From: JBHJHK01 sp050330975
Lineage (GTDB): Bacteria; Pseudomonadota; Gammaproteobacteria; Competibacterales; Competibacteraceae
Direction of reading: 5' to 3'
Length of the DNA stretch: 37,454 bases
Assembly (NCBI GenBank): GCA_050330975.1
Contig: JBHJHK010000174.1
Span: 1-37,454, forward strand
The translations under genes were made by a program, and so were the position numbers. Positions 1 to 8,961 of this stretch are shown here, piece by piece. Below the pieces are notes generated by a model. It worked only from the letters and a program-made list of their open reading frames with translations, was not told where the DNA came from and made no database searches. The first letter of the stretch is position 1. The number at the start of each line of letters is the position of its first letter.

Positions 1-161
1 CGCGGCCCGCCCCGCCGCTCCCGCCGCCCGCGCGCCCCCCCCGCCCCCCCCCCGCCGCCCCCGGCCGCGCCGCCCGCGCCCGCCCCCCCCCCCGCCCCCC
101 CCCCCCCCCCCGCGCCGCCCCCCCCCCCCCCCCCCCCCCCCCCGCGCCCGGGGGGGGGGGG
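1..161. repeat. C/G homopolymer low-complexity tract at window edge
   Basis: The first ~160 bases are almost only C, with short G interruptions, ending in a run of about a dozen G. Normal coding sequence starts abruptly after it. Nothing else in the window looks like this. It is most simply a contig-end sequencing or assembly artefact, and it replaces the 5' part of the first gene. It should not be read as a biological repeat without raw-read support. Confidence 0.8.
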
Positions 162-1192
162 CAAGTCGTGGTGCGGCGGGAGATGACGAGAGCTTTGCCT
201 CGGTGTTAGAAGCGTCCCTGGGGCCCACTATTTGCCGCCACTTTTACTTCCCCTACGCCCGCAAGATCTGGGGAGTGGCGCCGGAGGCGTTGTCCGGGGT
301 CCAGGCCCACAAGCGGGTGTCGGCCAACAGCTTTGCCAAACTGCTCAACAAGATCCTTCGACCGGGGGGCAAGAAGATATTTTTTTATCCCCGCCAAGGG
401 TTTGGCCAAATCAGCCGCGCCTATGCCACAGGGGCTCAGGCCGCTGGGGCCACGTTGTATACCGATACCGCCGTCACCGCCCTGCAGCGCCCTGGACCCC
501 AGAACCGTTGGCGTGTCCACTTTCAAGGACCTGGCGGCGGCGATGCCGTGGAGGTGGACTATGTGTGGTCTACCCTGCCATTGACGGTGGTGGCCCGTCT
601 CCTGGACCCGCCGCCCCCCGAGACCATCGCCCAGGCGGCCCAGGGCATCGCCTATCGGGGAATGATCCTCCTCTACCTGCAGCTGCCCAAGGCCCAGTTT
701 CACCCCACCGACGCCCACTATTTCCCCGAGCCCTCGGTGGCCATGACCCGGTTGTCGGAGCCCAAGAATTACGCCGCCACGGCAGAGCCCGCAGCCAGCA
801 CGGTTCTCTGCGCCGAGATTCCCTGTGACCCCGGCGATTCCACGTGGTCTCTGGATGACGCCACCTTGGCAGAACAGGTGGTGGCGGATATTCGCCGACT
901 GGGGTTGCCCCTGGATGTCGAGCCCCGTCAAGTGTTCACCCGCCGCCTGCCCCAGGCCTACCCCATCTACCAGCGGGGCTACCAGGATGCCCTGGACCCC
1001 CTGGACCACTGGCTCTCGGATCTGCCGGGGTTTTTGAGCTATGGACGCCAGGGGTTGTTTCAACACGACAATACCCACCACGCCCTGGCCATGGCCTATG
1101 CCGCCGTCAACTGCCTGGAGGGTGGGACGTTTGACGCCGTGGCGTGGGCCGCCCACCGAGAAGTGTTTAAAACCCACGTGGTAGAGGATTAA
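161..1192 (+). CDS. FAD-dependent oxidoreductase, protoporphyrinogen oxidase/UDP-galactopyranose mutase-like, 5'-truncated
   Basis: This is the C-terminal part of a flavin-dependent amine oxidase-type protein. The reading frame stays open upstream of the first possible start (GTG at 203) into the C/G tract, and residues coded just before that GTG (DDESFASVLEASLG) read like real protein, so the true start is lost. A motif of the form FPYARKIWG is typical of protoporphyrinogen oxidase- and UDP-galactopyranose mutase-like flavoproteins. The end (GRQGLFQHDNTHHALAMAY) resembles the C-terminal FAD-contacting segment of that superfamily. The N-terminal Rossmann dinucleotide-binding motif that would confirm FAD binding is missing. 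The substrate is unknown. A gap of 37 nt separates it from the downstream peptidase gene. Confidence 0.75.
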   Translation, partial: ASRGAAGDDESFASVLEASLGPTICRHFYFPYARKIWGVAPEALSGVQAHKRVSANSFAKLLNKILRPGGKKIFFYPRQGFGQISRAYATGAQAAGATLYTDTAVTALQRPGPQNRWRVHFQGPGGGDAVEVDYVWSTLPLTVVARLLDPPPPETIAQAAQGIAYRGMILLYLQLPKAQFHPTDAHYFPEPSVAMTRLSEPKNYAATAEPAASTVLCAEIPCDPGDSTWSLDDATLAEQVVADIRRLGLPLDVEPRQVFTRRLPQAYPIYQRGYQDALDPLDHWLSDLPGFLSYGRQGLFQHDNTHHALAMAYAAVNCLEGGTFDAVAWAAHREVFKTHVVED

Positions 1193-1229
1193 ACTCACGA
1201 GAACACCCTTTCCCCTTCGAGGATCCCCC

Positions 1230-2135
1230 ATGCGCTGGAAAGACGCCCGCCGCAGCACCAACGTCGACGACCGCCGCCGGGGCGGATCTGCCCTGACCCG
1301 CGTGGGGGGAAAGCGGGGCCTGGGTCTCGGGGCCACGGTGATCATCGTTGTGGTGGCCATGCTGTTGGGGTTTGACCTGCGCCAGGCGTTGCAAATCGTC
1401 GGGGTGGTGGAACAGGCCCAAGAGACGTTGACGCCTTCCAACGTCGGTCGTCCCGCCCCCCGGGGGAGCGGGGGAGGCAAGATACCCGAGGACGACCCCT
1501 TGGGACAGTTCAGTGCCGCCGTCTTGGGTTACACCGAGGACACCTGGCGGATATTGTTCCAAAACATGGGGCGCGACTACCAAGAGCCCACCTTGGTGTT
1601 GTTCGACGGTGCCGTGTCGTCGGCCTGTGGCTTTGCCCAGGCGGCGGTGGGGCCTTTCTACTGCCCCGCCGATGGCCAGGTCTACATCGACCTGAGTTTC
1701 TTCCGCGAACTGGAGGAGCGCTTCAACGCCCCTGGGGACTTTGCCCAGGCCTACGTCATCGCCCACGAGGTGGGCCACCACGTGCAAAATCTCCTGGGTA
1801 TCTCCCGGGAGGTGCGAGCCGCCCAGCGGGGTTTGAGCCCTGCCGAGGTCAACCAGCTCTCGGTGCGGTTGGAACTCCAGGCCGACTGTCTGGCGGGGGT
1901 CTGGGCCCACCACACCGACCGGACCCAGGACATCCTCGAGCGGGGCGATGTGGAAGAGGCCCTGGGAGCCGCCAGCGCCATCGGCGACGACCGCCTCCAA
2001 CGCCAGAGCCAGGGCTACGTGGTGCCGGAGAGCTTCACCCACGGCACCTCGGCCCAGCGCATGCGCTGGTTTCGCACCGGTCTAGAACGGGGCAGTGTCG
2101 CCGCTTGCGATACCTTCGAGGCCCCACAGCTGTAG
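1230..2135 (+). CDS. ypfJ: Neutral zinc metallopeptidase, YpfJ family
   Basis: A predicted membrane-anchored zinc metalloprotease of 301 residues, the usual length for the family. It starts with the characteristic basic N-terminus (MRWKDARRSTNVDDRR), followed by one transmembrane segment at about residues 31-49. A Pro/Gly-rich linker (about 70-90) leads into the peptidase domain. The zinc motif HEVGHH lies at 179-184 (HExxH), with further conserved residues around LQADCLAGVWAHH. A GAGGAT-like ribosome site precedes the ATG. The physiological substrate of this family is not established. It converges with the ZIP transporter gene, with only 8 nt between stop codons. Confidence 0.9.
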   Translation: MRWKDARRSTNVDDRRRGGSALTRVGGKRGLGLGATVIIVVVAMLLGFDLRQALQIVGVVEQAQETLTPSNVGRPAPRGSGGGKIPEDDPLGQFSAAVLGYTEDTWRILFQNMGRDYQEPTLVLFDGAVSSACGFAQAAVGPFYCPADGQVYIDLSFFRELEERFNAPGDFAQAYVIAHEVGHHVQNLLGISREVRAAQRGLSPAEVNQLSVRLELQADCLAGVWAHHTDRTQDILERGDVEEALGAASAIGDDRLQRQSQGYVVPESFTHGTSAQRMRWFRTGLERGSVAACDTFEAPQL

Positions 2136-2143
2136 ATGGCGTT

Positions 2144-2884
2144 TCACTTGATGACGTACTGAAACGCCGTCATCCCCAGCAAACCCACCACCAGCCCGCT
2201 CCCCACCTGGACCGGGGTACCGTCCTCCAGGGCCTCGGGGAGCAGCTCCCGACAGGCCATCCAGGTCATGGCACCCCCGGCGAACCCCAGGCCCACGGGC
2301 AAAAAGGGCTCGAAGTATTCCACAAAGTAAAACGCCGGCACCGCGAGCAGCGGTTGGGGGAGGCTGGAAAAGATACTCCAGCCCGCCGCCGCCCACACCG
2401 AAGCCCCCCGGGGCACCATGATCAAACTGATGGCCAAGCCCTCGGGGATGTTGTGGACGGCGATGGCGATGGTGATGAAAATCCCCAATTCCTGGCTGCT
2501 GCCGTAGGGCACCCCGACGCCAATCCCCTCGCTCGCCGAGTGGAGGGTCATGACGCCGATGATCATCAAGGCCTTTTTGGCGTCGGCCCCCTTGAGTTCC
2601 CCCAAGGTGAGCTCGTCTTCGTGGCGCTCCAGAAAGGGTCGACAGGCGGCGATAAAGGCGATACCGGCCAGTACCCCCAAAACCATGCGCCAAAAGCCCA
2701 CCTGGGCCCCTTCGTAGCACAGCATCAAACTGGCGGAGATCATCAACCCCGCCGCCAGGCCGTTGGCCACGGCCAGCCAACTTTTGTGGATGGGGCCGCG
2801 GAACAAGAAGGGCAGGGCGCCTAGCCCCGTGGCCAAGGCCGTGACCAAGGCGGCGAGAAAAACGGCGAGGGCAGAGGTTTCCAA
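2144..2884 (-). CDS. ZIP family metal (zinc) transporter
   Basis: An inner-membrane divalent metal permease of 246 residues with about eight hydrophobic segments. The two signature metal-binding stretches of ZIP proteins are present: HSASEG at 115-120 and HNIPEG at 144-149, which form the binuclear metal site in TM4 and TM5. The short loop ERHEDELTLGELKG (about 86-99) is the cytoplasmic variable region. The start is a TTG with a GGGAG ribosome site 10 nt upstream; no ATG is available in frame. Zinc is the most likely substrate by family, but iron or manganese cannot be excluded. A dyad and tandem repeats lie just upstream and may be regulatory. Confidence 0.88.
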   Translation of the reverse strand: METSALAVFLAALVTALATGLGALPFLFRGPIHKSWLAVANGLAAGLMISASLMLCYEGAQVGFWRMVLGVLAGIAFIAACRPFLERHEDELTLGELKGADAKKALMIIGVMTLHSASEGIGVGVPYGSSQELGIFITIAIAVHNIPEGLAISLIMVPRGASVWAAAGWSIFSSLPQPLLAVPAFYFVEYFEPFLPVGLGFAGGAMTWMACRELLPEALEDGTPVQVGSGLVVGLLGMTAFQYVIK

Positions 2885-2920
2885 GGCAGGCGTACTCCCG
2901 ATGGTGAAATGCCGAGAATT

Positions 2921-2935
2921 TTAGACTCATTCTAA
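2921..2935. promoter_or_regulatory. Inverted repeat upstream of the ZIP transporter (possible operator)
   Basis: The sequence TTAGACTCATTCTAA is a dyad (TTAGA, 5-nt spacer, TCTAA) 37-51 nt upstream of the ZIP start codon, so it sits where a metal-responsive repressor could act. It does not match a Zur or Fur consensus that I can recognise. The half-site TCTAA recurs in the adjacent tandem repeat. Confidence 0.3.
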
Positions 2936-2958
2936 CCCCGGGAATTCTAACCTCGGGA
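2929..2958. repeat. Tandem 15-bp repeat, two copies
   Basis: ATTCTAACCCCGGGA (2929-2943) is followed directly by ATTCTAACCTCGGGA (2944-2958), with one mismatch. It lies in the 308-bp gap between the divergent ZIP transporter and dehydratase genes and overlaps the dyad at 2921-2935. Together these place the TTCTAA element several times within about 30 bp. Apart from these repeats and the pair at 3149-3176 I see nothing in the gap. Confidence 0.7.
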
Positions 2959-3148
2959 AGGCAAGGGCGGGTAGTTGTTCCAAAATGGGGATAGGTTTAC
3001 CCACCGCCCCGTCCGGCGTATGGTGAGTCAAAATCGAAGCGGCCGTGGCCCTGCTCCAAGGGCTCTGAGCCGCGCCATTCCCCACCGGGACCCAAGGCCG
3101 TTTCCCGCCCCGGGGGACCGTGGAGGCGTCTGGCACCAGCGCTGGCAA

Positions 3149-3176
3149 ATTCAGCTAACAACATTCAGCTAACAAC
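3149..3176. repeat. Perfect tandem 14-bp repeat before the dehydratase gene
   Basis: ATTCAGCTAACAAC occurs twice in perfect tandem (3149-3162 and 3163-3176), ending 16 nt before the dehydratase ATG and just ahead of its GGGAGG ribosome site. The copies lie in the 5' leader or the promoter. They could be an operator or a slippage duplication. Confidence 0.7.
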
Positions 3177-3192
3177 GGGAGGCGTTGATCCC

Positions 3193-4992
3193 ATGACCAC
3201 CAAAACACCCCCCAAGACCCTGCGCTCCAAAGCCTGGTTCGACAACCCCGACAATCCCGACATGACGGCGCTGTATCTCGAGCGCTATTTGAACTACGGC
3301 CTCACCCGGGAAGAACTCCAGAGCGGCAAGCCCATCGTCGGTATCGCCCAGACGGGGTCTGACCTTTCCCCCTGTAACCGCCCCCACCTGGAGCTGGCCA
3401 AGCGGGTCCGAGAAGGCATCCGCGAGGCGGGGGGGATCGCCCTGGAGTTCCCCGTCCACCCCATCCAAGAGACCGGCAAGCGCCCCACGGCGGCGTTGGA
3501 CCGCAACCTGGCCTATTTGGGCCTGGTGGAGATCCTCTACGGCTACCCCCTAGATGCCGTGGTCCTCACCACCGGCTGTGATAAGACCACCCCAGCGTGC
3601 CTCATGGCGGCGGCCACGGTGGATCTGCCGGCCATCGTCTTGAGCGGTGGGCCCATGCTCAACGGCTGGCAGGGGCGCAGCCGTTGCGGTTCGGGGACGG
3701 TGATTTGGCAGGCCCGGGAACAGCTCGCCGCCGGCGAAATCGACTACGAACAGTTCATCGGGATGGCCGCCTCCTCGGCGCCGTCGGTGGGCTACTGCAA
3801 CACCATGGGCACCGCCACCACCATGAACACCCTGGCCGAGGTGTTGGGGATGTCGTTGCCCGGTTGTGGCACCATCCCCGCCCCCTACCGGGAGCGGGCC
3901 CAGATGGCCTATTGGACCGGGCGGCGGATTGTGGAGATGGTGGCGGAAGACCTGAAGCCCTCGGATATACTCACCCGCAAGGCCTTTGAAAACGCCATCG
4001 TCGTCAACTCCGCCATCGGTGGGTCGTCCAATGCCCCCATCCATTTGGCGGCCATCGCCCGCCACGTGGGGGTGGAACTCGCCATCGACGACTGGGAGCG
4101 CCTGGGGCTGGAGGTGCCGCTGTTGGTGAACCTCCAGCCGGCGGGCAGTTACCTGGGAGAGGACTTCCACCGAGCCGGCGGGGCGCCTGCGGTGGTGGCC
4201 GAACTCATGAAACACGGCCTGATCCACCAAGACGCCCCCACGGTGAGCGGTCGCTCCCTGGGGGACAACTGCCGCGGCCGGGAGCGCCTGGACGACGATG
4301 TCATCCGCAGTTTTGCCACCGCGTTAAAGCCCAGGGCGGGTTTCAAGGTCATGCGGGGCAATCTATTCGACTCGGCCATCATGAAGCTGTCGGTCATCGG
4401 CGACGCCTTCCGCAGCCGTTATCTCGCCAACCCCGCTGACCCCGAGGCCTTCGAGGGCCGGGCGGTGGTGTTCGACGGCCCCGATTACTACCACGCCCGC
4501 ATCGACGACCCCGCCCTGGAGATCGACGAGCACTGTCTGTTGTTTATCCGCGGGGTTGGGCCGGTGGGTTACCCCGGGGCGGCCGAGGTGGTGAATATGC
4601 GGGCCCCCAGTTATTTGATAAAAAAGGGCATCACCGAACTGCCCTGCATCGGCGACGGCCGCCAGTCGGGGACCTCGGGCTCGCCGTCGATCCTCAACGC
4701 CTCCCCAGAGGCGGCGGTGGGGGGCGACTTGGCGTTGCTAAAGACCAACGATCGGGTGCGGGTGGACATCGGTCGTGGCCGCCTCGACGCCCTGGTGGAC
4801 GACGCCGAGCTAGAGCGCCGGCGCCAGGCGTTGGCGGCGGCGGGGGGTTACGCCTACCCCCCTTCCCAGACCCCCTGGCAGGAGTTCCAGCGGGCCGATG
4901 TGGACCAGTTGGCCGACGGCATGGTCCTCAAGTCGGCGGTGAAATACCAGCGCATCGTCGCCACCAAGGGTTTGCCCCGGGACAACCACTGA
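3193..4992 (+). CDS. IlvD/Edd family sugar-acid dehydratase (L-arabinonate dehydratase-like)
   Basis: An iron-sulfur dehydratase of 599 residues that removes water from a dihydroxy acid or aldonate to give a 2-keto-3-deoxy acid. Three cysteines that ligate the cluster in this family are visible at 61 (SPCNRPH), 129 (TGCDKTTPA) and 202 (GYCNTMGTA). The DK after Cys129 includes the magnesium-binding carbamylated lysine. The start (SKAWFDNPDNPDMTALYLERY) and overall length fit the pentonate/hexonate branch (L-arabinonate or D-xylonate dehydratase) better than biosynthetic dihydroxy-acid dehydratase. The sugar kinase directly downstream (16 nt gap) supports an aldonate-degrading role. The exact sugar acid cannot be read from sequence. 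GGGAGG lies upstream of the ATG. Confidence 0.88.
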   Translation: MTTKTPPKTLRSKAWFDNPDNPDMTALYLERYLNYGLTREELQSGKPIVGIAQTGSDLSPCNRPHLELAKRVREGIREAGGIALEFPVHPIQETGKRPTAALDRNLAYLGLVEILYGYPLDAVVLTTGCDKTTPACLMAAATVDLPAIVLSGGPMLNGWQGRSRCGSGTVIWQAREQLAAGEIDYEQFIGMAASSAPSVGYCNTMGTATTMNTLAEVLGMSLPGCGTIPAPYRERAQMAYWTGRRIVEMVAEDLKPSDILTRKAFENAIVVNSAIGGSSNAPIHLAAIARHVGVELAIDDWERLGLEVPLLVNLQPAGSYLGEDFHRAGGAPAVVAELMKHGLIHQDAPTVSGRSLGDNCRGRERLDDDVIRSFATALKPRAGFKVMRGNLFDSAIMKLSVIGDAFRSRYLANPADPEAFEGRAVVFDGPDYYHARIDDPALEIDEHCLLFIRGVGPVGYPGAAEVVNMRAPSYLIKKGITELPCIGDGRQSGTSGSPSILNASPEAAVGGDLALLKTNDRVRVDIGRGRLDALVDDAELERRRQALAAAGGYAYPPSQTPWQEFQRADVDQLADGMVLKSAVKYQRIVATKGLPRDNH

Positions 4993-5008
4993 AGCATGGG
5001 GAGGCGCC

Positions 5009-5974
5009 GTGGCCGATGCCAGCCATAACCTGAGGCTAGGAGACAGCCCCATTCCCCGGTTGGTGTGTTTGGGGGAACCCCTGATGGAGTTCAACCAAAG
5101 CGGTCGCGACGGCGGCTATCTGCCCTTCCACGGGGGCGACACCGCCAACTGTGCCGTGGCCGCCGCCCGCCAGGGTTGTCCTGTGGGCTATGTCAGTCGC
5201 CTGGGGTGCGACGACTTTGGCGCCAGCTTCCGCGCCCTGTGGACCGAAGAAAATATCGACCATCGCTTTGTCGCCGACCACCCCACGGCCCCCACGGGGC
5301 TCTATTTCGTCCACCACGGGCCCGGGGGCCATCGCTTTAGCTACCGTCGGGCGGGTTCGGCGGCGAGCCTCCTCACCCCCGACGACATCCCCTTGGCCTA
5401 TCTCCAAGGGGCCTGGGTGTTGCAGCTGTCGGGTATCAGTCTGGCCATTAGCCCCTCGGCTTGCGATGCCGGATTCCACGCCATGGCCAGCGCCCGGGAG
5501 GCGGGGGTTCGGGTGGCCTTTGACACCAATTGGCGCCAGGCCCTGTGGCCCTTGCCCAGGGCCAAGGCCATCATCCACGCCGCAGTGGCACTTTGTCACA
5601 TCGCCTTGCCCGGCTACGACGACGCCGTGGCCCTCACCGGGTTACAAGATCCCGACGCCATAGTCGATTGTTACTTGGGCCTGGGACCCGAGGTGGTGGC
5701 CTTGACCCTGGGCTCTGGAGGTGTATTGGTGGCGACGGGCGATGAGCGGCGGCGGCTGCCAGCCCATGCCGTCACGCCTTTGGATGCCACCGGGGCGGGG
5801 GATGCCTTTGACGGAGCCTTTTTGGCCGAAGTCATCACCGGTCGCGACCCCTTTGCCGCCGCCCGCTATGCCAACGTCGCCGCCGCCCTGGCCACCGAGG
5901 GCTACGGGGCGGTACCACCCATTCCCCGCCGGGGGCAGGTGGAGGCGGCGTTGGGGTGTTTGACCGACGACTGA
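5009..5974 (+). CDS. PfkB family carbohydrate kinase, 2-keto-3-deoxygluconate kinase-like
   Basis: A ribokinase-fold sugar kinase of 321 residues. The N-terminal GEPLMEFNQ and the GGDTANCAVAAARQG stretch form PfkB signature 1. The C-terminal DATGAGDAFDGAF carries the catalytic Asp in GAGD (signature 2). The segment FSYRRAGSAASLLTPDDIP resembles 2-keto-3-deoxygluconate kinases. Such an enzyme phosphorylates the 2-keto-3-deoxy acid released by a dehydratase, matching the upstream IlvD/Edd gene, with which it very likely forms an operon. The start is GTG, with GGGGAGG directly upstream. No aldolase for the phosphorylated product is seen nearby, so the pathway would have to finish elsewhere. Confidence 0.87.
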   Translation: MADASHNLRLGDSPIPRLVCLGEPLMEFNQSGRDGGYLPFHGGDTANCAVAAARQGCPVGYVSRLGCDDFGASFRALWTEENIDHRFVADHPTAPTGLYFVHHGPGGHRFSYRRAGSAASLLTPDDIPLAYLQGAWVLQLSGISLAISPSACDAGFHAMASAREAGVRVAFDTNWRQALWPLPRAKAIIHAAVALCHIALPGYDDAVALTGLQDPDAIVDCYLGLGPEVVALTLGSGGVLVATGDERRRLPAHAVTPLDATGAGDAFDGAFLAEVITGRDPFAAARYANVAAALATEGYGAVPPIPRRGQVEAALGCLTDD

Positions 5975-6062
5975 GGGCAAGGCATACCCCCCCCGGGGAT
6001 GGGAAGACCGGCGCAGATATCCCCTGTAACATGGGGCACTAAATTGCCGCTGGGATGCTTCC

Positions 6063-8762
6063 ATGGTGGAACTGCTCTTCACGGGTCTGTTGTCCCTCGC
6101 CATTTCCTTGGGGTTGTTGATCGGCGCGGTGTTGGGCTGGGTGGCCTTTTTCAATACCCGGCGCCTCACCGAGCGACTGGCGCGCCTGGAAGCCGAACTG
6201 GCCGCTCTGCGCGGTGTGGCCCCCGTAGCGCCCGCCCCAGGAGCCACCCCATTGACACCCTTGGCTACCCCAGGGCCAAGGGCCCCACCCCATGGGTCAA
6301 GGTCCCGAGAACCGACACCTGGGGAACCGGCGGCGGAGGTCCCACCGCCACTGCCCCCCCCTCTATTCCCCCCGCCGTCTCCTGAGCTAGCCCGGGTTTT
6401 CGAGGTTTCCAGGGACCCTGCTCCCCTCGCTACACCCCCCTGGCTCACCCATCTCCAGACCCACTGGATGGTGTGGCTGGGGGCCTTGTGTCTGGGGCTA
6501 GCGGGGATTTTCCTGGTCAAATACTCCATCGACCAGGGGTTGTTGGGCCCCGTGGCGCGGATCGTCATCGCCCTCGCCCTGGGTCTTTCATTCCACGCCG
6601 GCGCCGAAATCCTGCGCCGCCGCACCGGCGAGCCCCATCCCGCCTTCGCCGGCTTGGCCGCGGGCGGTAGCATCACCCTGTTTGCCGCCCTGCTGGCGGC
6701 CCTCTACCTCTACCAGCTCTTAAGCCCCAACACCGCCTTTGTCCTGTTGGCTTTGGTGGCCGTCTCCACCCAATGGCTGGCGTTGCGCCACGGGCCCATC
6801 CTGGCGGCCATGGGAATATTGGGGGCCTATATCGTCCCCCTGTTAGTGGGGGGTGATGGCAGCTCGGTGGTGGTATTGATTTACAGTTTGATCATCAGCG
6901 CCTCGGCTTTGGTCCTCATGGGCTATGTGTTTCGCCCCTGGCTGTGGCTGGGGGTGTTGGTGGGGGCCCTGGGTTGGTGGTCATTGACCTTGGGGCTGGC
7001 GGAGGCGGACGGGGTCCGCGGCCTCTACTTGACGTTGCTGGCCTATGGCCTGGTGGCCATTCCCCGCCGCGACGGCTGGCTGGGGCGGCGGGTGACCCTG
7101 GCGACGTTACCTCCTGCCCCTTGGGGTTGGCCCAGGGCCTTGGCCACCCTGGAAGCCCCCTACGAGCGCTGGTTGCCCGTAGGCTTGGTGGCCATCGTCA
7201 TCGCCCAGGGCATCTCCATAGTGGGCCATGGCTTTGCCTTTGACCACGCCTTGATCCAGTGGACCCCCTTGGTGCTGTTGATCCTGGCGGCCAGCCAGCG
7301 CCTGGAATCCCTCTACCCCCTGCCGTGGCTTCTCCTGGGGGTCCAATGGCTGGCGTGGCTTTTGAGCGACATCGAAATCGATCCCGTCCGGGATACCGCC
7401 GTGTTGGTGGGGCTACCCCCCGCCGCCCACTGGGGGTTCTACGGCTACAGCGCCCTCATGGCGGGGGTATATGGCCTGTTGGCGAGCTACGGCGCCGCGA
7501 CCCAGCGTTTTAAAGGCGTGTGGTGGTCGTTGGCCACCACGGCGCCCTTGCTGTGGCTGACTCTGGCCTATTTGCTCACCACCGACCAGACGCCGGACTT
7601 GGCCTGGAGCGCCATCGCCCTGCTGGTGGGGGTGGGTTATTTGATTATGGCCCGGCTGCGCCTCGCCGAGGGGTCCAGGGACATGGCCGGGGTGTGGTTG
7701 TTGCTAGCCGCCCATTTGGCCTACAGCCTGGCGGCGGCCATGGGGCTCCAGGAGGCGAGCCTCACCCTGGCCTTGGCGGCGCAGCTGATCTCCTTGGCCT
7801 GGCTCATTCAGCGCCTGGACCTACCCGCCCTGGGCTGGCTCCTCAAAGGGGTGGTGACGGTGGTGGTGGTGCGCCTCACCCTCAACCCGGGGCTCGCCAC
7901 CTATCCCGACACCCTCCACTGGTCCCTGTGGACCTACGGCGGCGCCACCCTGTGCTGCACCACGGCAAGCCAGCTCCTCAAGGGGCGTTATCTGCCCTTG
8001 GCCCGCTGGACCCAGGGGGCGGCCCTCCATCTGTTGGTGTTGACGGTGTGGTCTGAGACCCGCTACTGGCTCTACGACGGCCAGGTGTTCGCCCAGCGCT
8101 TTGCCGCCGTCGAGGCGGCCCTCAACGTCGCCTTTGGGGGCGCCTTGGCGTTGGTCTACCAGTGGCGGGCCAAGCTCAGCAGCGGTATGGCGACCCTCTA
8201 CCAGCTGGCGTCGCGGATCGTCATGGTCTTGGCGCTGTTGAACTATCTCATCCTCCTGGGGGCCGTCTTGGCCAGTGATCCTTGGCTGGTGGAAGCCATC
8301 GATCCCGCGCCGGTTTGGAATCTGCTCTTGTTGGCCTTTGGGGTCCCCGTGGTCCTGGGGCTCCTCACCCAGCGCCTCTACCCCCCCTGGGCCAGGGGAT
8401 CGGCCATGGTATTCACCGGCCTCGCCGCCTTTGTCTGGGTCTCCCTGGAGGTCCGGCATTTGTGGCAGGGCACCATCGATTTTGGCCTCCCCACCCCAAG
8501 CGGCGAGTTGTACAGTTACTCGGCGGTGTGGTTAGTGATGGCCATCATGGCCATCCTCGGCGGCACTTGGCGCTTTGGTCAGGGCTGTTATCGGGCCGGG
8601 ATGGCATTGTTGGCCCTGGTCATCGCAAAGCTGTTTTTAGTCGACTTGTCCGATCTCCAGGGGCTGTTGCGGGTGGCGTCGTTTATGGGTTTGGGGCTGG
8701 GACTTCTGGGGGTGGCTTACCTCCACCAGCGGTTGCAGGCCCTCCGGGTTAAAGGGGCCTAA
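6063..8762 (+). CDS. DUF2339 family polytopic membrane protein
   Basis: A large integral membrane protein of 899 residues. One N-terminal transmembrane helix is followed by a short coiled-coil stretch (RLTERLARLEAELAALRG, about 35-55). A Pro/Ala-rich linker (about 58-120) then leads into a long array of more than twenty hydrophobic segments to the C-terminus. This layout (helix, coiled coil, proline linker, many TM segments) is that of DUF2339 predicted membrane proteins, whose function is unknown. It stands alone, with 88 nt before it and 199 nt after it, so context adds nothing. The start is ATG at 6063, and the C-terminus ends in a basic tail. Confidence 0.85.
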   Translation: MVELLFTGLLSLAISLGLLIGAVLGWVAFFNTRRLTERLARLEAELAALRGVAPVAPAPGATPLTPLATPGPRAPPHGSRSREPTPGEPAAEVPPPLPPPLFPPPSPELARVFEVSRDPAPLATPPWLTHLQTHWMVWLGALCLGLAGIFLVKYSIDQGLLGPVARIVIALALGLSFHAGAEILRRRTGEPHPAFAGLAAGGSITLFAALLAALYLYQLLSPNTAFVLLALVAVSTQWLALRHGPILAAMGILGAYIVPLLVGGDGSSVVVLIYSLIISASALVLMGYVFRPWLWLGVLVGALGWWSLTLGLAEADGVRGLYLTLLAYGLVAIPRRDGWLGRRVTLATLPPAPWGWPRALATLEAPYERWLPVGLVAIVIAQGISIVGHGFAFDHALIQWTPLVLLILAASQRLESLYPLPWLLLGVQWLAWLLSDIEIDPVRDTAVLVGLPPAAHWGFYGYSALMAGVYGLLASYGAATQRFKGVWWSLATTAPLLWLTLAYLLTTDQTPDLAWSAIALLVGVGYLIMARLRLAEGSRDMAGVWLLLAAHLAYSLAAAMGLQEASLTLALAAQLISLAWLIQRLDLPALGWLLKGVVTVVVVRLTLNPGLATYPDTLHWSLWTYGGATLCCTTASQLLKGRYLPLARWTQGAALHLLVLTVWSETRYWLYDGQVFAQRFAAVEAALNVAFGGALALVYQWRAKLSSGMATLYQLASRIVMVLALLNYLILLGAVLASDPWLVEAIDPAPVWNLLLLAFGVPVVLGLLTQRLYPPWARGSAMVFTGLAAFVWVSLEVRHLWQGTIDFGLPTPSGELYSYSAVWLVMAIMAILGGTWRFGQGCYRAGMALLALVIAKLFLVDLSDLQGLLRVASFMGLGLGLLGVAYLHQRLQALRVKGA

Positions 8763-8891
8763 CAGCGATCATGGGCCAAAGTGAACCTGCTCGTGGGCGA
8801 TCTCATCGTTCTCCCTGGGGAAGGCTACTTTGATGTCGCCATCTGTGAACCTCATCGCCCCGGGGGGGAACCCATGGCGTGTCAAGAGCAG

Positions 8892-8918
8892 CTAGGCCCA
8901 TCGCCGGGCTGTGCCTAG
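8892..8918. other. Inverted repeat between DUF2339 and CHRD genes
   Basis: CTAGGC (8892-8897) and GCCTAG (8913-8918) form a 6-bp stem around a GC-rich loop. It is not followed by a T-run, so it is not a convincing intrinsic terminator; a protein-binding site or chance is equally possible. Confidence 0.25.
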
Positions 8919-8961
8919 TGGTTTGTAGCGACCTCCTTCAGTGACTTCCTCGGGAAAACCC

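Noticed and set aside
206..1480. Long minus-strand ORF (424 aa) opposite the FAD oxidoreductase and peptidase genes
   Set aside because: Shadow ORF of high-GC coding DNA; it spans two real plus-strand genes and has no recognisable domain.
5642..6676. Minus-strand ORF of 344 aa across the kinase/DUF2339 junction
   Set aside because: Covers parts of two convincing genes on the other strand and shows low-complexity composition only.
8892..8918. Intrinsic terminator for the DUF2339 gene
   Set aside because: A 6-bp stem exists but lacks a T-run; kept only as an unexplained inverted repeat.
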